NCBI GenBank assembly: GCA_036346225.1
Contig: JARFIW010001082.1
Location: 2,976,001-3,040,000 of the forward strand
Direction of reading: 5' to 3'
DNA: 64,000 nucleotides
Origin: Platerodrilus igneus
Lineage: Eukaryota; Arthropoda; Insecta; Coleoptera; Lycidae
Positions 12,039 to 21,544 of the stretch are shown here, one piece after another. Under the pieces are notes generated by a model. It had not been told where the DNA came from. It worked only from the letters and a program-made list of their open reading frames with translations, and did no database searches. The translations under genes and the position numbers were made by a program. Position 1 is the first letter of the stretch. Each line of letters starts with the position of its first letter.

Positions 12039-12251
12039 TGTGGTAATACGTACTTTTTACAGTATCAAGGAGACTGTAGAGTAGTTAAAAGCGCCACGGG
12101 GTTGGTGGTGAAAATGTGTAACACTTTAGAAGACAGACACGAAAAGACATAATCATGTATGTATTTTCGTTCTCTAAAATTTATTTGTGAAATGTTAATT
12201 AAAGTGATTGCGATTTCAAAATCTGTTTAAAGTAAATATCATAATCCTACA
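12039..12251 (+). repeat. 3' LTR
   Basis: It is the partner of 9873-10092. It begins TGTGGTAATACG and ends TACA, and is followed directly by ATTTT, the target duplication. A purine-rich run (gtggagaaggat, about 12027-12038) just before it is a plausible polypurine tract. Confidence 0.83.
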
Positions 12252-13859
12252 ATTTTAAAGTCGGGGGGGGCTTAAATATGTTAAATTGACAGCTTTTGAA
12301 AAATTATTTCTTCATTTAGGCAACAAGCATGTTTTGATTGGTTGCAAATTATAAAAGTGATACATTTTATTGTATTGGGTTTAGTGTATAAGTTCGTAGA
12401 ATTATTATATGATGTGTCAACATTGTATTTGGTAGGAATTTGCCTGATATTTGTCACTTTGTATTTGATGTAGCATTGTGCTAGAGGTTCTGTATTGTAG
12501 TATGGATATTTGAAGACAGAACATTTTTACATATTCTTGCTTTTTGAGTGTATTATGACTAGAAAAGATGTTCTAGATTTTGGTAAGTGCCATTTAAATA
12601 CATTAATCATGATGATTCATGTCAGTCTACCGCAGAATTGGTAAATGTAATAAACTGTGACCATTTCACCATTCTGTGTTACTTGCATTGCATGGATAAG
12701 TTCAAAAATTTGGTGACTATGTGTCTGCTTCTTTGTAATCAGTTCACTGGTGAACAGCATTGGCCATTCCTATTCAAGATCATCGCTGTTGACAAATAGT
12801 GGCTCCTTTATCTCAACATCAAAAGAAGGAATGACAACCCTGATAAAAAAGCAACTACCTAGATTCAATGCTCATTCACAGAAGATTATATTATGTATTT
12901 GATGGAAAGTACTAAATTTTTTATATTACGAATTGCTTCGCAGTAGTGTGACTATGTATGCTGACATTTATTCCCAACAACTTGTGTCTTGCAGGCGCAA
13001 TCCATGGAAAACGAACTGGAAGATTGTATGAATGTGTACTTTTTCCTCGTGTATATGATATTTAAGTTTGAATTTGCCTATGGATGTGACGTCATGCTTT
13101 GTGTGTATTTTACGCATGTTTATAAACATTCATTTTTGTTCGTACCATGGATGTAGTAAAATAAAATGAAAATTACAATGACATGGTGAGTTTCTAGACC
13201 TGTTCCACATATAGGCAGCATGTTTTCATTAGAATTTAGAATATGCGAAATTCAACTATCTTTATACACAATAAAATTTATCATCAAGTATGGAATAATT
13301 CGTAGAAACTCTAATTTGATGTGCAACGAACGTATAGCAGATCATGGTTAGGAGGTTGTTTTTTGTGTTGGAAAAGTTTATGAAGTTTGAATTATTGGTT
13401 CAAGATAAAAATGGAAAGTTTTAAGATAAAATGCAAATAGCTAAGTAGAATTCACCTTGAAGATAAGGCACCACCTGCCTGTGCCAGATTCTGTAAACTT
13501 TATTGATGTATGTGCTTTCAATAATGAAAGGGATCAATTTTGTAAGTATTTCTTAAAAATTTTAAGACCTGATCCAAGTGGCGTAATTGGTTAATGCATT
13601 GGTGATCAAAGCTGTAGGTTTACTAACGTATGGAACAAAAATGTTGATTTAATGAACGAAGGACATAAGCTATGAAGTTGTTATATTACCAATAATTGGA
13701 AATCCTCACAATGAGCATATAGTCGTATGTAAATAAGGTGAAATTGGCAGCTAATTCATCTTCATGTTATAAATTTTTTAACTTTATATTTTATTGAAAC
13801 TAATTTTTCATAGCAAATGACATTTAAATCATTTTTGCAGTTAAATATTGTATTTACAG
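12252..13859. other. WBP4 intronic DNA with an undetected exon
   Basis: No recognisable element. Phase arithmetic of the flanking WBP4 exons requires at least one further exon between 9603 and 13859. The best splice-bounded candidate I can point to is 12995-13025 (see findings). The interval ends with a good acceptor (tgtatttacag) at 13859. Confidence 0.5.
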
Positions 13860-14021
13860 GTCAGAAATAGAAAAACAAGAAAAAGATGAAGAAACTGCCA
13901 GACATTTCAGAGAAAAAATGAAGGAAAGGCGAGTTGAGGACATTCCAGAACCAGTATATGCACCTATTATACCTTCTGGCAAATCAACACCATATGGACA
14001 TTGGCAAACAGTTAAAGAAAG
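13860..14021 (+). CDS. Wbp4: WBP4/FBP21-like splicing factor, internal exon
   Basis: The exon opens after AG at 13858-13859. It is read with one base completing the previous codon and closes at GT 14022-14023 in phase 2. It encodes a charged segment (SEIEKQEKDEETARHF, then EKMKERRVEDIPEP) and then GKSTPYGHWQTVKE. The last part matches the conserved NPYGxWQ motif near the C-terminus of animal WBP4. It joins in frame with the exon at 27865, whose first base completes an AGT serine codon. The intron between them is about 13.8 kb and full of transposable elements. No stops are present. Assignment is strong because the next exon continues the same conserved block. Confidence 0.85.
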
Positions 14022-14427
14022 GTACTTTGTAACTATTACATAAATTTAATGTATGTGATACATTCTTTTATGATTTGTTTATAACATCAATATTTTAACA
14101 TTTTTAGTATTTAAACATTATATAACAAGAAAAATCTTTTTTTCACGTGCTTAGGTGTTCGCTAATGCCTTACAACCATTATAAAACTCACATTTTTAAA
14201 TTATTTTCTGTTCATGAAGTATGCGATTCCTGAATCAATTAAAAAGGCATGAGGAAAAGCGTCGAAATGGTTAATCTTTTCACACTTTTTTTTCAAAAGA
14301 AAAGGTCAACTTTGTCTTCGGATTTCCTAAATGATCTTTAATCTGGATTGAATTTTTGAAAGCAATTTTGTAATTAATTTGTTTGAATATTTTACAAAGC
14401 TAATCTAGAAATTTAAATTGCATGGTG
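14022..14427. other. WBP4 intron start, no feature seen
   Basis: AT-rich intronic DNA between the exon donor and the first Penelope-like inverted repeat. No coding or structural motif recognised. Confidence 0.5.
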
Positions 14428-15298
14428 TTCTTCTTAATCTTCTTTGGGAATTAAACCACTCATAGTTTTTAAAATCATCTTTATTTACGTTTTGATCCAT
14501 GACCTAGGATCGTTGTCAAAATAATAAAAACTTCAAGTTTGACATTTATGACATAAATTGAAGATGACTTTGATTTATTGATGTTCAAAATATTTGGTTT
14601 GAGTACACTAAGTAAAATTTTTTAAAGTTTTAAAGAATGATCGCCTTCAATTTGTGTTGCAGCCTGGGACCGACTTTTTTTAGGTAGTCAATATGCTTAA
14701 CGTGAAATCAGCTGATAAATTTTTATTGGTGAATTTTATATAAATTCAATAATTTGAGGATTGGAAAACATTTTTTAACATGTTTCTATTTATACAATTG
14801 AGAGGATGGTTATTAAAGAAGTGTGCGATTGCATTACCGTAAGGTTAAGCAGTCGTTTTTTTATATTTATTTAGAGGGGGGAAAAACATTATGATTTAGG
14901 TTACCTCTTTGGTAGATTTTAACATAGTTCTGAGACGACCCTATGGCGGGTTTACAATTGTCAGACATGGTTCTGGGGCGACCCTATGGCGGGTTTAAAC
15001 TTGTCAGATACCAATGTTGTTCTATGAAGATTGTATATAGTTCTGAGGCGACCCTAAGACGGGTTTACACTTGTCAGATACCAATACTGTTCAACGGAAA
15101 TTGTATATGGTTTTGAGGTAACCCTATTGCGGGTTTACACTTGTCAGATACCAATGCTGTTTTACAGGGGTTGTTGATATGCTTATTGTTATGTAATTAG
15201 TTATTGTATGTATAAATAGAAATCATGTATGTAGGCTGTATTTCATGTTAATATCGCAAGGAAAACCCAGAAAAAACTTGCAATGCTACCTAGATATT
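14428..15298 (-). repeat. Penelope-like element terminal repeat, left arm
   Basis: It is the reverse complement of 16944-17743 with scattered substitutions. It contains an internal tandem array of units of roughly 70-75 bp (about 14930-15165) marked by the recurring block gacccta..cgggttta and ttgtcagatacca. The left arm has four units, the first one short, and the right arm three. That explains part of the length difference (871 versus 800 bases). Confidence 0.9.
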
Positions 15299-15790
15299 GT
15301 GGGCATTTGATTTTCATTTGTTATTTCTTTTAGTAATGGAATCCATTGTTTACTGAAAGTTACGGATTCGTTTGCAACGCAGTTATTTTTATGTAGGGTT
15401 ATATAAGCAGCTTCTTTGATTTTGTGTTTTTGGTGGTTTTCTTCTTTGTCGATAATTTTTGCATCCTCCCATTTTATTTTATGACTGGAGTCCCATGCAT
15501 GTTGGCAAATCATGGATTTTTCAAATTTTCTATTTTTTATATATGATTTATGTTCTTTTAACCGAACTTCAAATGGTCTGGAACATTCCTCTATATAAAA
15601 CTTGTTACATTTGCACGGTATTTTGTAGATGCAGTTTTTTGAACTTTGTATTGCGTTTTTGGGTTTTGTTTTTGTTAATTGTGCCCTTAGTGTATTGTTG
15701 GTTCTAAATACTGTTTTAATTCTAAATTTGTTTCCTATTCTTTGGATTTTTTTCGGAGAATCCTTTTATTTATGGTATTGAGAGCATTTT
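15299..15790 (-). pseudogene. Penelope-like element GIY-YIG endonuclease domain
   Basis: On the minus strand an uninterrupted frame of about 160 codons reads IQRIGNKFRIKTVFRTNNTL, then CIYKIPCKCNKFYIEECSR, RLKEHKSYI, ICQHAWDSSHKIKWEDAKII and ends SFSKQW-like (SVTFSKQWIPLLKEI). This is the C-terminal GIY-YIG nuclease of Penelope-like elements, including the CxxC within the first strand and the conserved HxWDxxHxIxW block. The catalytic YIG reads YIE. The domain is separated from the RT only by one stop codon near 15775, so it was once part of the same polyprotein. Confidence 0.88.
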
Positions 15791-16946
15791 TTGATGTGTA
15801 TCGTTGTTTTTGTTTTCTTTTTCTTTATTTTTAGGGTTTTTATTCATTTCTTTTTCTATTATTCTTTTAGGATATTTGTTTTCTATTAGTGTACATTTGA
15901 TTAGGTCTTTCTCTTTCTTTAAAATTTCTTCGTCTGATGATATTAATTTTGCTCTATCATACATGGTTTTGATAATTCCTCGTTTGACACATTGTGGGTG
16001 GTTTGAATCGAAGCTTAAGTATCTGTTTGTGTGCGTTGGTTTTCTGTATATCGATGTATTAATTATTGTATCGTTTTTGCGGCGTCGCCGTGGATCAATG
16101 TAGTAAGCGTAAGACTACGGATCCCAAGGTCCCGGGTTCAAATCCTGACACGGCCGACTGCTTGAAAAATGGCAGGTGAGCATTTTTTACAAAAATTACG
16201 CCCTCGTTCGGATGAGAGGTTAAATGGAGGTCCCGTGTGTGAGTGTTGTCACGCACGTTAAAGATCCCTACCTTGCCTGGAACGGCAAGGGTTCGGCAAA
16301 ATTCTAAATTTCCAGGCAACAAAAAACTCGCCTCCTGGCCAATGTAGTACCTACAGGTGAAGCATTGGTAATGTAAATGAACTGTATCGTTTTTGCTAAC
16401 TAGAATATCTAAAAACTGAAGTTTTTCATGTTTTTCTAATTCATATATGAATTTAATAGTTGGTTCTATTTTGTTAATGGACTCTACAAAGTTTTTAATT
16501 AGTTCTGTATTATGAGGCCAAATAGCATAGACATCATCTACGTATCTCCACCAGATTAGTGGTTTCAATTCTTGTGTGAATGTTACATCTTTTTCGAATT
16601 CCTCCATGAATATATTACTAAAGATTGGTGATAGTGGACTTCCCATTGCTATTCCGAAGCTTTGTTTGTAGAATTGATCACTTATTTGAAAATATGTGGT
16701 ATTGACGCATAAGCCAAGTAATTCCATAATCGATGATATACTTAGTTTTGTTCTTTCTTTAAGGTTGTCATCTTTTTCTAGTTTGTTTTTTATAATATTA
16801 AGCGTTTTGTTCATGGGGACATTTGTGAAGAGATTTACTATATCAAAACTTACCATTGTGTGTGTATTTTCAATTTTTGTTTGATAATTTTTCTAAAAAA
16901 GTGTTGGTTGTTTTTTATGAAAGAATCCGTTTTGTCTATGAAAATA
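15770..16946 (-). pseudogene. Penelope-like element reverse transcriptase, split by a SINE
   Basis: From 16946 downward the minus strand encodes VSFDIVNLFTNVP, TYFQISDQFYKQSFGIAMGS, PLSPIFSNIFMEEFE, WWRYVDDVYAIWPH with the YVDD catalytic box, and KLQFLDILVSKND. It then breaks at 16382 and resumes at 16080 with the same frame content (TSIYRKPTHTNRYLSFDSNHP). It ends at a stop near 15773. These are diagnostic Penelope RT motifs. The protein lacks its N-terminus because the element begins at the inverted-repeat junction. Removing the SINE and one copy of its duplication would restore continuity across the gap. Confidence 0.93.
16081..16382 (+). mobile_element. tRNA-derived SINE inserted in the Penelope RT, 14-bp target duplication
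   Basis: A 302-bp insertion is flanked by TGTATCGTTTTTGC at 16067-16080 and 16383-16396. The left part has an RNA polymerase III B box (ggttcaaatcc, 16135-16145) and a diverged A-box region (about 16089-16105). The middle (about 16198-16270) resembles the conserved central domains known from several metazoan SINE families. The tail (16339-16368) forms a hairpin shared with two further copies in this window (36880-37115 and 44526-44812). There is no poly-A; the end is short and AT-rich. Confidence 0.9.
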
Positions 16947-17743
16947 TCTAGGTAGCATTGCAAGTTTTTCCTGGGTTTTCCTTGCGATATTAACATGAAA
17001 TACAGCCTACATACATGATTTCTATTTATACATACAATAACTAATTACATAACAATAAGCATATCAACAACCCCTGTAAAACAGCATTGGTATCTGACAA
17101 GTGTAAACCCACAATAGGGTTACCTCAAAACCATATACAATTTCCGTTGAACAGTATTGGTATCTGACAAGTGTAAACCCCTCTTAGGGTCGCCTCAGAA
17201 CCATATACAATCTTCATAGAACAACATTGGTATCTGACAAGTTTAAACCCGCCATAGGGTCGCCCCAGAACCATGTTAAAATCTACCAAAGAGGTAGCCT
17301 AAATCATAATGTTCTTCCCCCTCTAAATAAATATAAAAAAACGACTGCTTAAGCCTTACGGTAATGCAATCACACACTTCTTTAATAACCATCCTTTCAA
17401 TTGTATAAATAGAAACATGTTAAAAAATGTTTTACAATCCTCAAATTATTGAATTTATATAAAATTCACCAATAAAAATTAATCAACTAATTTCACGTTA
17501 AGCGTATTGACTACCTAAAAAAAGTCGGTCCCAGGCCGCAACACAAATTGAAGGCAATCATTTTTTTAAACTTTAAAAATTTTTGAACATCAATAAATCA
17601 AAGTCGCCTTCAATTTATGTCATAAATGTCAAACTTGAAGTTTTTATTATTTTGACAACGATCCTAGGTCATGGATCGAAACGTAAATAAAGATGATTTT
17701 AAAAACTATGAGTGGTTTAATTCCCAAAGAAGATTAAGAAGAA
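16944..17743 (+). repeat. Penelope-like element terminal repeat, right arm
   Basis: It is the inverted partner of 14428-15298. It begins exactly where the RT frame is cut (aatatctaggtagc) and ends gaagattaagaag. It contains three copies of the internal tandem unit (about 17097-17275). The sequence just outside it (aaccgcaacaaacatacagg, 17752-17771) recurs inverted beside the foldback at 20655-20846. Confidence 0.9.
17652..17684 (+). ncRNA. Hammerhead-ribozyme-like core in Penelope terminal repeat
   Basis: TTGACAA is followed by C, then GATCC, an eight-base loop, GGATC and GAAACGT. The two five-base strands pair perfectly as a stem II, placed between a CUGANGA-like box and GAAA. This is the hammerhead arrangement reported for Penelope-like terminal repeats. 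The first box deviates from the canonical one (TTGACAA) and there is one extra base before the stem. The left arm has the same motif on the minus strand at 14487-14519 with GAAA changed to AAAA. Self-cleavage is not shown; this is inference from layout. Confidence 0.4.
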
Positions 17744-18221
17744 TGCTAAACAAACCGCAACAAACATACAGGGAGTATTTGCATGGTCTTATGCTAGTAT
17801 TCGTAGTTAACCTCAAACAATTTAAAAGAAAATTTTAAACCAGTTTTTATTAAATTACGTGTTATGTAAAACCAACACCAAGTACATCAGCAACCCCAGA
17901 TAACATGTTTGAAAATAAAGAAATATCCACTCCCCTTATTGTCAACAAACAACAAAAATTTAATGCAATCTATATTAGGTCTCTCTTCAAAGTTAAGCAT
18001 GAAATGCTGTGAATAATTTCGTAAAGTGATGCCCAGGAGTTTATATAAGCAATCAACCTGCTTGTAACCTCTCTTGAATAACCTTGAATTCCTGGCTTTC
18101 CTCATTACGTGGAGCAAAAAGCTTGAATTGATCAGAAGCTCTGCTTGTGCCTAATATTCTCTTCATTAAAACAACCTTAGATAAATACTATGCACCGTCT
18201 CCTTTTTCAATGAGATATAAA
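17744..18221. other. WBP4 intronic DNA, no gene seen
   Basis: No coding motif. A minus-strand open stretch at 17887-18117 has no recognised similarity. Confidence 0.5.
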
Positions 18222-18437
18222 GGGTAGGTGTACTGCATAGTATAAAAATAAATGTAATCTGGCGGAACTAGCATAGGTCTTTAAGGGCTGCGGAGTTTGC
18301 AAAAGACATCTCAGGGGGAAGGAAATTAAGGGTAGGTGTACTGCATAGTATAAAAATAAATGTACTCTGGCGGAACTAGCATCGGTCTTTTAGGGCTGCG
18401 GAGTTTGCTAAAGACTGATCTCAGGGAGAAGGAAGTT
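18222..18437. repeat. Tandem duplication, 108-bp unit, two copies
   Basis: The segment starting gggtaggtgtactgcatag at 18222 is repeated starting at 18330 with few differences. Both units contain the block ctggcggaactagcat and end in an aggraa purine stretch. The source is unknown. Confidence 0.9.
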
Positions 18438-18544
18438 AACTACAGGTAAAGGTTTTAAGGCTTTTGATATGATTACTTTTTTTCTTTTCGCACCTTGCTG
18501 TAAAAGAATTAGAAATTAAACATAAGTGAAGGCAAGAAAAGTAC

Positions 18545-19030
18545 TAAACTTCTCACATTCCATGCTCCGACTCGCAAAATGTTATCTACTCTTATTCTGA
18601 ACTTTCCGATCGCATCCTCTGAAGTAGTCCCCTCCCGGAGATCCGGGATCTTTTACCCCAGTGAATGCCAACATTTTATTATAATTTAGGTACGCTGTGT
18701 ACTTGGGGTAATGTAGTACCTTCGGGTGGAGCATTGGGGACGAGGCCACAAGCATAGCGGCCCTTATTTAAATTATAATGTGTACTTGGGAGGTAATGTA
18801 GTGGTTTCCCATTGCCTTCTACCTCGTAGTAGCGTGTCTAAGTACCGAAAGATCCGCTGCCTCTTTCGGGAACCTGTCTTAGTCTGGTTCCTCACTAACG
18901 ACCCTACTACTTTGGTTAGACCTGTAGTTTGGCTCTTTAGCTCATTAGAATACGCAAGTCATTTCACCTGTTCTAGTAATCTAGAACTTCGACAAGGTGC
19001 AGGTCCATTCGAAATGGCTAAACATGTCAT
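18545..19030 (-). mobile_element. 5'-UTR fragment of the RTE-type LINE with an internal SINE-tail segment
   Basis: It matches the 5' end of the LINE at 51859-55545 (compare 55095-55545) in the same orientation. Shared blocks include ctccgactcgcaaaatgtt, the strongly conserved gtggtttccc.ttgccttc and aacgaccctactactttggt. It ends before the coding region. Relative to that copy it carries about 75 extra bases at 18709-18785. These include a SINE-tail-like hairpin (18709-18737) and a short direct duplication of the flanking ataatgtgtacttggg-type sequence. Confidence 0.82.
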
Positions 19031-19470
19031 TTACCAAAAATTAAGGTGAACGTCCTTTGACTGCAAAACAAAAAATATATACATTTTTGGTTCAACGTTT
19101 TACAGCCGAGGCACTGCGTTCGTTGGGTGTACATCGTGACCCTATATATAGCTGTCATGGTATTCACAACCATACGTCCGTAGAATTGGCACCGTTGTAC
19201 TCCTTGGAGTCGTTAGTTATTTCAAGTACACAACAACCAAGCTTTACTTGTTTGATTGACTAGTATGTGGGAGGGAGTTTGAACAGGCGCTTGATGTTTT
19301 TGCTTGTCCGAAGTAACTGTTACTTCGCCACAAGACACCTTTTGGCTTTGAATGAGCTAGTGAGTATGCTAGTTCAGGAGTAACTCTTCTCTTTACACTT
19401 TAACTTTCTGCTTAATATTATCATTCTTATCTTTATTATTTTTATATTTTTATTTTATTTTATTACTTAT
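19031..19470. other. Intronic DNA, no recognised feature
   Basis: Short open frames only. It leads into a T-rich tract before the Penelope-type terminus. Confidence 0.45.
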
Positions 19471-19620
19471 TTCTTTACTTGTCCTGACAAAGCCCCTTAC
19501 AAAAGTGGGCGAAACGTCGACCTTAATTTATAAAAAAATGACACGGTCCCAACCCGGAACCATAAATATTTATAATGACTCTGGCCGTGAAAGCCTTCGA
19601 CAATATCACAAGGCTTTAGT
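19471..19620 (+). mobile_element. Penelope-type terminal fragment with hammerhead-like core
   Basis: At 19484-19518 the sequence runs CTGACAA, A, GCCC, an 11-base loop, GGGC, GAAACGTC. GCCC and GGGC pair perfectly. It continues with a block shared with 21957-22270 (gtcccaacccggaaccataa). The layout equals that of the Penelope terminal repeat at 17652 although the sequences differ, suggesting a second Penelope-like family. No RT is attached. Confidence 0.6.
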
Positions 19621-20654
19621 AGTTCACGTTTTGACGATTACTTGACTAATTTGAAAGAGGAAGCTGCGTTCAGTGTTCATTGAAGTAATACCGTAGTCTG
19701 TAAAATTGAAAATGCATACATGTTAATTTGAATCCAAGCGCTTGTCAACCAAGCGCTTTATAATTTTGCTATAAAGTATGACATTAATTAAACTGCATTG
19801 TGTTTTGACGCCAATATGATTTTACTGAATATATACTTTTTCTTATTTTGGTTATTTTAGAATTTTGATGTTATACATTTTAATTTTTAATATTTTCTAG
19901 AATAACGCAATTGAAAAACAATTTTTCCCACTGTTTCTTTGTTGTTCAAGGTTGGAATTCCACTTACATTTTCTTAATGTGAAATATGATAGGTTTTAAA
20001 ATGTAGAATTCTTCATATATAAAAGCGGATGAGGTTTATTGTTTACAAAAGTAATAAACAATAATTAACTCCCTTTTTTGAATGCAAAATTCCTTGAGTG
20101 TGCTTACTATTTTCAAGTGCTGAAATCATTGAGAAGAACGAAAAATATCTCATTGTTATAAATAATGACTTTCCGTATTCTTTGAAGTTTAGACGTTCTA
20201 TCCCCCCCGATTATTCCATGCTTGTAGAATTCATTATACTGATGCTGATTAAGATTTTATGGGGGTCTAGGCTTAAATTGATTGCTCTTCGCTATATATT
20301 TATAATTTGTTTCTAGATGTTTTATAAAAAAATAAACTTTGAAAGTGGATTAATAAAGAGGAACTAGAATTGGATTCTTTTGCTTCCATGGAGAATATTA
20401 CTATGCATTTGTTTATTGTAATCCGTAGAGGCATAGACAATTACAAAAGTAGAAATATTTAAGTTACAGATACGACTAAGAGAAACAAATTAAATAAGCA
20501 TAATTTCACCTATCTTGTCTAATAATTATTTGTATACCAAGATTGTGAAATTGTCTTTTTGCGGTTGTTGCTGAGGAAGGATAATCTCAAGGTCGCTACA
20601 AAATTTCACGCCCAAGGTGTACAGGTGTTCAGAAATAGCCTAAATATCATTTAA
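19621..20654. other. Intronic DNA, no gene seen
   Basis: AT-rich. The plus-strand frame at 20098-20316 shows no recognised motif. Confidence 0.45.
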
Positions 20655-20846
20655 ATACTCCCTGTATGTTTGTTGTGGTTTGTTTAGCATTCTTCTTAAT
20701 TTTCTTTGGGAATTAAACCACTTATATTTTTTAAAATCAACTTTATTTATGTTTCGATTTTGACAACGATCCTAGGTCATAGATCGAAACGTAAATAAAG
20801 TTGATTTTAAAAAATATAAGTGGTTTAATTCCCAAAGAAAATTAAG
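20655..20846. repeat. Near-perfect foldback made of Penelope terminal sequence
   Basis: Two 64-base arms (20695-20758 and 20783-20846) are reverse complements with one mismatch, around a 24-base centre that contains TGACAACGATCC. The arms match the outer ends of the Penelope element at 14428-17743. The adjoining 20655-20694 matches sequence just outside that element's right arm in inverted orientation. The hammerhead-like motif is at 20759-20792. Confidence 0.92.
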
Positions 20847-20919
20847 ATAAATATCATTTCTTATATAACTGCACATTCCAGTTTAAAATTAACAGCCTAC
20901 ACACTTTGCGAATCACCTG

Positions 20920-20920
20920 C

Positions 20921-20944
<24 letters not shown>
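20920..20944. repeat. (CA)n microsatellite
   Basis: About twelve CA units, followed by one interrupted run. Confidence 0.95.
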
Positions 20945-20952
<8 letters not shown>

Positions 20953-21544
20953 AGCGACATACCCAGTAGAGCAAAAGAGTTTTAAACAAATAGCCATTAT
21001 ACCGTTTTAGTAATGTGTAAGGTAGTTTCTATTTTTAAAAGTTTCGTAAAGTTATATTAATTTATCCGATTCCGATCTCTGGAAGTAAATTCCAAAACAT
21101 TCTCATGAAGCAGAATATAATGTAATCAACTTATATTTTTTGGTACTAATAAATCATGATTCATAGCTAGGAAGAAACAATGACGTTTCATTTTCATATT
21201 CTACCCTAGGAGATTTGATAATTTTAGGATTATTTTGATTAGGTATCATGATATAAATATTAACACAGGCACACACCTTCCTTTATAGTATAAAAATGCA
21301 ATTCGATCGAAACTTTATTTCTCCAGAAAATATACAAACGAAGTTTCCGCATAGAACCTTAACTTAGAAGCTAAACGCATTATTAGCATAATAAACTGCA
21401 TTGTACTAAAAACATTTGTAAAGCTACAATAATAGTAGTAGTAGTAAATTTAAAAAAAAATCAAAAATAATTTGTGTATAACGTACAAAGTACGATCTTA
21501 CCAAAATACAGTAATTATTTTGACGAGACATACTTATTCTGAAC
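20945..21544. other. Intronic DNA, no gene seen
   Basis: AT-rich, with a short run of tag triplets near 21432. No coding support. Confidence 0.45.

Larger units (their letters stand above)
9873..12251 (+). mobile_element. Decayed Ty3/gypsy LTR retrotransposon with 5-bp target duplication, inside a WBP4 intron
   Basis: Two similar copies of an approximately 215-bp sequence, both beginning TGTG, bracket RNase H and integrase remnants. The direct repeat ATTTT lies immediately outside both ends (9868-9872 and 12252-12256), the expected 5-bp target-site duplication. The 3' copy ends in CA. The internal region is only about 1.95 kb. Gag, protease and most of RT are absent, so a large internal deletion followed insertion or the element was copied in deleted form. 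The LTRs differ at many positions, indicating an old insertion. Confidence 0.85.
14428..17743 (-). mobile_element. 5'-truncated Penelope-like element flanked by inverted terminal repeats
   Basis: A minus-strand Penelope-type RT and GIY-YIG endonuclease sit between long inverted repeats (14428-15298 and 16944-17743). The right repeat joins the coding region in mid-RT, so the N-terminal part of the protein is missing. An inverted terminal copy fused to a truncated body is a known arrangement of Penelope-like insertions. The arms carry hammerhead-ribozyme-like motifs, which are described for this retroelement class. A SINE is nested in the RT. The element sits in the last WBP4 intron, opposite to the gene. 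Confidence 0.9.

Noticed and set aside
12587..12799. A 70-codon plus-strand open frame in the WBP4 intron
   Set aside because: No family motif, no splice sites in suitable phase, and no continuation into WBP4 coding sequence.
14930..15165. A separate satellite array
   Set aside because: The units of roughly 70-75 bp lie wholly inside the Penelope terminal repeat and occur in both arms, so they are part of that element.
18726..19049. A 107-codon plus-strand open frame similar to one at 55341-55550
   Set aside because: Both lie antisense in the 5' UTR of the same LINE family, so similarity is due to the repeat, not to a shared protein.
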